From assembly GCA_030537455.1 (NCBI GenBank), contig JAUNMR010000009.1, positions 1-47,865 on the forward strand: 47,865 nucleotides of DNA, in the 5' to 3' direction. Numbering within the stretch: position 1 is the first letter of the stretch; every line of letters begins with the position of its first letter. The position numbers and the translations under genes were made by a program. The notes beneath the pieces were generated by a model that saw nothing but the letters and a program-made list of their open reading frames with translations, had not been told where the DNA came from and did not search any database. The stretch comes from Planctomycetia bacterium. GTDB lineage: Bacteria > Planctomycetota > Planctomycetia > Pirellulales > Thermoguttaceae. Shown piece by piece: positions 43,599-47,865 of this stretch.

Positions 43599-45722
43599 AT
43601 GAAACACACCTGGAATATAAACGTCAAACACACGCGTAATGACGCGTCTGTTAAGCGGCGTGACCGGAGCGTACGAGCGGCGATTTCTATCGTGCTACTC
43701 GGGCGACTTCTATTGGGAACGTCCTTTCTAGACGCACAAGAGAATGATAGAATGGCACGGTCGATTTATGCGGCGCCCGCTAGTGTAGCGCCCATCGACT
43801 GGAACGAATTCTCAATGACCGAGGAGGAGTCGACCGACGAACTTGTGAGCGCTCCCTCGCCACGCGCAAACGCGCCTTCCGTACGACCAAGTGGGATTGC
43901 CGTGCGTAACGTGCCGGCTCAACGATCTAGCGCTCAACATCGCGTGAGTCGCGCCCCGTCGACGATACCGAAAGCCGCCGCTAATACGCGCGTGGCGTCC
44001 TCTTCAGCCTACGCAACGCCTCCACGTTCGCACACATCGCCCTATGCTAACGCGATTCAAACTTCCGCTCAATCGTCTGTATCTGTAACAAACGATTCTA
44101 CGTCGTCTATTGCGACGCCTCAATCTTCCGCATCTCCCGCTACAATAGTCGCCACAACGACGCTTGCGTCGGTTCAAACGCCAGCAAACGCTACGGCGTC
44201 GGTTCAGATTCCACGAGTCGCCGCGCCTGTGGTCGCTGTGCCTGCGACGCCTGTGCGAACTGAGGAGCAGGTCACGCGTGTAAATCTCACGCGCGCTAAC
44301 ACAGAGTTCGTCGCGTCGCGGCTAAGCGTTGCGCCGACCAGCGCTCGCGTGGCGCAGCAGGCGTCGAGCGCTGAATCCTTGACGCCACAGAACAGCACGA
44401 GCTCTGCACAAACGTACCTGGAGACGCTTGAGGACGCTACGTCGATCGCTCTTGCCCAGAGTCGTACGCAACGCGCTTTAGCTCTGAAACGCGGCGCGTC
44501 GCAGTCCATGACTCAGGCGGCGACGTCGTTGCGCAATCCTAAAATTAATAATTCGACAGCTTACGTCGGTATGCTCAATAAACCGACCGAGGTCTCGGAG
44601 GTGGATCTGTCCAATGCGCTTTCCGGCGTTGTTGGTTCGTTACCGCCCTCTATGGCGTCCTTGATCAGCCCGGCCTTGGCTTCGTTTCCGACGCAATATC
44701 AGATTGACACGCCCTTATGCGATCGTAACTTTGTGACCACGACCACTTCGGTGACGATTCCGATCTACCTTGGCGGACGTGTGAACGCGCTCACGCGCGA
44801 GGCCGAAGCGTTGACGCAAGCGGTAAGCGCCGGGATTGAGGTTGGCGAGCAGCACGTAAAATACGAAACGTCCGAAGTCTACTTTATGGTATTGCGCACG
44901 CGTCAGTTACGTCAGGTCGCGATTGAGGCAGTTCAGACGGCGCAGAGCCATCTCCAGGACGCGGAGCGTATGGAAAACGTCGGTATGCTCACGCGTAACG
45001 CCGTGCTCGCGGCACAGGTTGCCGTTAGTGAAGCTCAGCAAATGGAACTGCGCCTAGCCAATGCCCAGGAACTTGCCGAGGCGACCTATAACCGCGTCTT
45101 GTGGCGACCGCTCGATACGCCCGTGGCGATCGCAGAGGTCGATACCGTTATGCCATTAGGGGAATTAGAAGAACTGACCCAAACTGCCCTGCGTACGCGT
45201 TCAGAACTGCAAGCTCTCAGCGCTCAGACCCGCGCACTCCAAGCTCATGTTGATACTGTGAAGGCCGACGTACGCCCGCAAGTGGCGGCGATTGGCGCAT
45301 ATTCCTACTTCGAAAATAGTCATCTCAAAGATAACTCCAACGCCACCGCAGCGATCGGCGTCACTTGGACGCCCTTCGACGGCGGCGTGAGTCGCGCACG
45401 TCAGAATGCGGCGCGTCAGGAAGCGCTCGCCACCACGCGTCTGCGCGAAGAAGCCGAGTCTGGCGTCAGACTACAGGTACGTCAAGCCTGGCTAGCGGAA
45501 AAGGAAGCGCGCGAACGCGTACAAGTGGCTCAAACCGCATTGGAACAGGCGCAAGAGAATTACCGCGTAACCTCCCGCGCGTTCCAAGAGGGACTGCTCA
45601 ACCACACCGAAGCGCTCGACGCCGCGACAATGCTGACAGCAGCGAAAAGTAACCTTGCCAACGCCAAATACGACGCTATCTTGGCGACCCAGCGTCTCAA
45701 GCATGCGGTGGGCGTGCTGTAA
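43599..45722 (+). CDS. TolC-like outer-membrane efflux protein
   Basis: The chosen ATG at 43599 gives 707 aa. A basic n-region and hydrophobic core (AAISIVLLGRLLLGTSFLDAQ) form a long signal peptide. Residues about 45-270 are Ser/Thr/Ala/Pro/Val-rich and probably disordered, an extension absent from standard TolC (about 450-490 aa). From about 275 on it shows the two outer-membrane-efflux repeats: ATSIALAQSRTQRALALKR, TTSVTIPIYLGGRVNALTREAEALTQ, then AIGVTWTPFDGGVSRARQNAARQEA and long coiled-coil helices to EALDAATMLTAAKSNLANAKYDAILA. It should be the outer-membrane channel of a type I secretion or RND-type efflux complex; no membrane-fusion or inner-membrane partner is in the window. Confidence 0.88.
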   Translation: MKHTWNINVKHTRNDASVKRRDRSVRAAISIVLLGRLLLGTSFLDAQENDRMARSIYAAPASVAPIDWNEFSMTEEESTDELVSAPSPRANAPSVRPSGIAVRNVPAQRSSAQHRVSRAPSTIPKAAANTRVASSSAYATPPRSHTSPYANAIQTSAQSSVSVTNDSTSSIATPQSSASPATIVATTTLASVQTPANATASVQIPRVAAPVVAVPATPVRTEEQVTRVNLTRANTEFVASRLSVAPTSARVAQQASSAESLTPQNSTSSAQTYLETLEDATSIALAQSRTQRALALKRGASQSMTQAATSLRNPKINNSTAYVGMLNKPTEVSEVDLSNALSGVVGSLPPSMASLISPALASFPTQYQIDTPLCDRNFVTTTTSVTIPIYLGGRVNALTREAEALTQAVSAGIEVGEQHVKYETSEVYFMVLRTRQLRQVAIEAVQTAQSHLQDAERMENVGMLTRNAVLAAQVAVSEAQQMELRLANAQELAEATYNRVLWRPLDTPVAIAEVDTVMPLGELEELTQTALRTRSELQALSAQTRALQAHVDTVKADVRPQVAAIGAYSYFENSHLKDNSNATAAIGVTWTPFDGGVSRARQNAARQEALATTRLREEAESGVRLQVRQAWLAEKEARERVQVAQTALEQAQENYRVTSRAFQEGLLNHTEALDAATMLTAAKSNLANAKYDAILATQRLKHAVGVL

Positions 45723-45782
45723 GGTTTCGTGTCGAAACAACCTGTCATTTGAGACGGCGAAGATAACCTTCTATCGACAAAT

Positions 45783-45824
45783 AAAAGACCAAAGCGTGTC
45801 GTGCTAAGGCGCGCTTCGGTCTTT
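45783..45824. terminator. Terminator of the TolC-like gene
   Basis: AAAAGACC (45783-45790) pairs with GGTCTTTT (45818-45825 region), extended inward by AAGCG/CGCTT after one mismatch. A- and T-rich flanks allow termination in either direction. Confidence 0.75.
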
Positions 45825-45960
45825 TGTGTTAATGATATTATACTATATGCCTAGAATAAAAAGTTAAATCATTTATGCTCGGAAAATAGATCCATTACGA
45901 GTTAATCTGTTTGTGATTTCTTATAAGAAGAGTATGAAAGCGGTAGTTGTGTCTTGTAGA

Positions 45961-46015
45961 TAATTAAAAATTTTTTAATTAATAAGTTGAATCAAAGCGC
46001 GCGTTTGGTTATAAT
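45961..46015 (+). promoter_or_regulatory. Promoter of the DUF1559 gene with an AT-only palindrome upstream
   Basis: TTGAAT (45987-45992), a 17-base spacer and TATAAT (46010-46015) make a strong promoter. Directly upstream, TAATTAAAAA (45961-45970) and TTTTTAATTA (45972-45981) form a perfect AT-only inverted repeat, placed like an UP element. The leader is about 110 nt and no other gene was seen in 45723-46128. Confidence 0.6.
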
Positions 46016-46128
46016 GAGAGTATACATGGTTCCAGCTGACGTCCTTTTCGTATACTGGCGAAGGTTGGTTGTTAGTACTTCGGCTATTGAGTTCTCTTCG
46101 AGTTCTCGTGACTTACTTAGGAGTAGCC

Positions 46129-47214
46129 ATGAAACGAATTCTTCGCACCAAACCGTGCGTTACGCATGGTTTTACGCTAGTAGAGTTACTAGTTGTCATT
46201 GCTATTATTGGCATTCTTATTGGTCTTTTACTTCCAGCAGTTCAGGCGGCTCGTGAAGCGGCGCGTCGTATGCAATGCACTAACAATCTGAAGCAGATTG
46301 GTTTGGGTTTGCATAATTATCACGACGTCCAGCGCGGTCTTCCCGCGATGCGCAGCGGTAATCCACGTGGCGCCGCGACATTCGCAGGCAACAATCGTAC
46401 AAGCTGGCGCGTGTGGCTCCTTCCTTACATGGAACAGCAAGCGCTTTACGACTCGATGATGCAGTCTGCCAATGGCGCTTATGACGCGGTCGACCCTTGG
46501 ACAAAGACGTTTACCGGTTATCTTTGTCCCAGTTGTGGCGGACCGGATCAATCTCCGAACGACAACCCGACTCAGACAGTTGGTATTGCGGACTACTACG
46601 CCTTTATGGGCGACCGTCCCTATCGTTCAGTAGTTGGCGGCACCTTAACGTCTGGCTCTATGGTCTCTGGCGTTTTTGGGTTTGAGGCATGGATTACTCT
46701 TGCCGCGATTACCGACGGTACGAGTAATACGATGGGCATTTCCGAAGGTATTCGTCCCACCGCAGTAGCGAGTTTCGGCGACTGTGTGACCAAACCTGGT
46801 TCCACCGGTTGGAACCCCGCAAACCTCACGCCGCTGTTCAATCGTTCCACCCATTCTTATCTTTCAACCTGTGGAACCTTTAAATCCTACGGCGTGCTTC
46901 GTGGTTTCCGCGCTTGGGACGGCGTTATTCTTTTCAGCGGTTTGACCGCGTACACTCCGCCCAACAGCGTGCTTGTTAGCGACGGCACCGCGCACACCGG
47001 TAGTCAGTTTGCACTCGCGCCGACTAGTCGCCATTCCGGCGGCGTGAACGTCTGCATGATGGACGGCTCGATTCGCTTTGTTTCCGATACGGTTGATTGT
47101 GGCAATCAGTCAGCCGGATGCCGCGGTTACCCCGATATTGCAACGGCGAGTCCCTATGGCGTTTGGGGCGCGATGGTGACCAAAGCCGCGGGCGAAACGG
47201 TTTCTTCGCTCTAA
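46129..47214 (+). CDS. DUF1559 prepilin-like protein
   Basis: ATG 46129 follows TAGGAG by five bases, giving 361 aa. The N-terminus has a type IV prepilin signal: basic MKRILRTKPCVTHG, then FTLVELLVVIAIIGILIGLLLPAVQAAREAARRMQ, with cleavage expected between Gly14 and Phe15. The DUF1559 phrase CTNNLKQIGLGLHNYHD follows at once, and the C-terminal SRHSGGVNVCMMDGSIRFVSD is the usual H-X9-DG signature. This family is greatly expanded in Planctomycetota and forms pseudopilin-like surface or envelope proteins of unknown role. It is followed, 38 bp later, by a small lipoprotein, a common pairing. Confidence 0.95.
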   Translation: MKRILRTKPCVTHGFTLVELLVVIAIIGILIGLLLPAVQAAREAARRMQCTNNLKQIGLGLHNYHDVQRGLPAMRSGNPRGAATFAGNNRTSWRVWLLPYMEQQALYDSMMQSANGAYDAVDPWTKTFTGYLCPSCGGPDQSPNDNPTQTVGIADYYAFMGDRPYRSVVGGTLTSGSMVSGVFGFEAWITLAAITDGTSNTMGISEGIRPTAVASFGDCVTKPGSTGWNPANLTPLFNRSTHSYLSTCGTFKSYGVLRGFRAWDGVILFSGLTAYTPPNSVLVSDGTAHTGSQFALAPTSRHSGGVNVCMMDGSIRFVSDTVDCGNQSAGCRGYPDIATASPYGVWGAMVTKAAGETVSSL

Positions 47215-47252
47215 ATCGTTGAACGAACTTATCGACGCCAAGGAGTCCTTGT

Positions 47253-47741
47253 ATGTTGAAACGCTTTGTATTTCTCACGGTTCTTTCACTGGCGCTTTGC
47301 TGTACCGTGACCACAGGTTGTGGAAAAAATAAACACGGTACTGTGCCTGTGACCGTTACGGTTACCTATAACGGTAAGCCCGTCGATGAAGCGGTCGTCG
47401 TCTTTACTTCGGAGACAACTGGCGATTTCTCCAGTGGCGCCACGAATAAATCGGGCGTCGCGAAATTGTCAGCCTACGAACCGAATGACGGCGCTAAGCC
47501 CGGCGTGTATGTCGTGACAATTGATAAGTCCGAACTGAAGGAAGAGCGCGATCCAAACGACCCCATGGGCGATCGCATTCTCAAGTCGGAAACCATTTTC
47601 CACATTCCTGCGGTTTATGGCAATGTTAAGACGTCCGGTCTGACCGCTGAGGTTGTCGAAGGTAAAAAGAATTCGTTTGTGTTTAATCTTGACGATTCCA
47701 ATCCTAACGAAGTTGTGCCCAATGAGTTTAGTATTGAATGA
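47253..47741 (+). CDS. Lipoprotein with carboxypeptidase-regulatory-like fold
   Basis: The 162-aa protein starts at ATG with AAGGAG nine bases upstream. The signal peptide ends in a lipobox TTGC (Cys23), so the mature protein is lipid-anchored. PVTVTVTYNGKPVDEAVVVFTS and SGATNKSGVAKLSAYEPNDGAKPGVYVVTIDK have the strand pattern of the transthyretin-like/carboxypeptidase-regulatory fold, typical of small planctomycete proteins encoded next to DUF1559 genes. It probably acts as an envelope structural or binding partner; no enzyme motif is present. Confidence 0.85.
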   Translation: MLKRFVFLTVLSLALCCTVTTGCGKNKHGTVPVTVTVTYNGKPVDEAVVVFTSETTGDFSSGATNKSGVAKLSAYEPNDGAKPGVYVVTIDKSELKEERDPNDPMGDRILKSETIFHIPAVYGNVKTSGLTAEVVEGKKNSFVFNLDDSNPNEVVPNEFSIE

Positions 47742-47791
47742 TCTCATTTGCCTCTTCTGAATAGTTCAGGCTCCAAATGAATTAAACGTCG

Positions 47792-47829
47792 AGACGACGC
47801 CAGCGCAACGAAGCGCCTGGCGTCGTCTT
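47792..47829 (+). terminator. Terminator after the lipoprotein gene
   Basis: AGACGACGCCAG (47792-47803) pairs with CTGGCGTCGTCT (47817-47828), with CGC/GCG continuing inside after one bulge. The T-run is only two bases. TATAAT at 47831-47836 may belong to a promoter for a gene beyond the window. Confidence 0.65.
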
Positions 47830-47865
47830 GTATAATATAGTAAGTCGTTGATTGACGTTGCTTTG

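Noticed and set aside
1..47865. DGR reverse transcriptase, Avd protein or other retron-type gene
   Set aside because: No protein in the window carries the reverse-transcriptase active-site pattern; the locus must be outside the window if it exists.
1..47865. tRNA, rRNA or CRISPR array
   Set aside because: No T-loop motif in a cloverleaf context, no rRNA-like stretch and no regularly spaced direct repeats were seen.

Overview
The window looks like chromosomal DNA of a planctomycete. The main pointers are a DUF1559 prepilin-like protein beside a small peptidase-regulatory-like lipoprotein, a PknB-type kinase with a large extracytoplasmic half, an FHA/sigma-54 regulator, a HzsA-related two-haem protein, secreted caspase/FGE-fold fusions and many secreted glycosidases. 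A host-associated or otherwise polysaccharide-rich habitat is an inference from the gene content. There are about 28 credible protein genes on both strands and no tRNA, rRNA or CRISPR.

Left part (1-12.7 kb). The first gene is a secreted or lipid-anchored caspase-like protease fused to two tandem FGE/C-type-lectin-fold domains. The ends of these two domains carry what I read as variable regions of a diversity-generating retroelement (DGR). Over 141 aligned bases the copies differ at 32 positions, 30 of them at codon positions 1 or 2, with third bases nearly fixed as C or G. A small stem with a GTAA loop follows the second copy. No reverse transcriptase or template repeat is visible in the window. 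Next come housekeeping genes (menG, comB, glyQS, a 91-aa gene, a LarA-like gene), then a second caspase/TPR/FGE protein whose catalytic His is Tyr.

Middle (12.7-32.4 kb). Two minus-strand secreted-enzyme operons dominate. One encodes a HzsA-like protein, a beta-propeller glycosidase and a six-hairpin glycosidase. The other encodes GH43, GH127 and GH51 enzymes, an arabinose-releasing set. Between them on the plus strand lie mtnA, an acidic-tailed protein, a sirtuin and an 81-aa gene. A secreted SH3-repeat protein follows.

Right part (32.6-47.9 kb). tsaB, cysC and xylA are each preceded by a good -35/-10 promoter. Then come a Ser/Thr kinase and an FHA-sigma-54 activator, which form a plausible signalling pair, and an OprP-like porin. 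Between the porin and a TolC-like factor is a 0.55-kb ORF-less group II intron, recognised by its domain V/VI end and domain I motifs. The window closes with the DUF1559 protein and a lipoprotein.

The two most unusual items are the DGR-type hypervariable tails on an intact caspase and the ORF-less group II intron. All family calls come from reading motifs; no database search was run.
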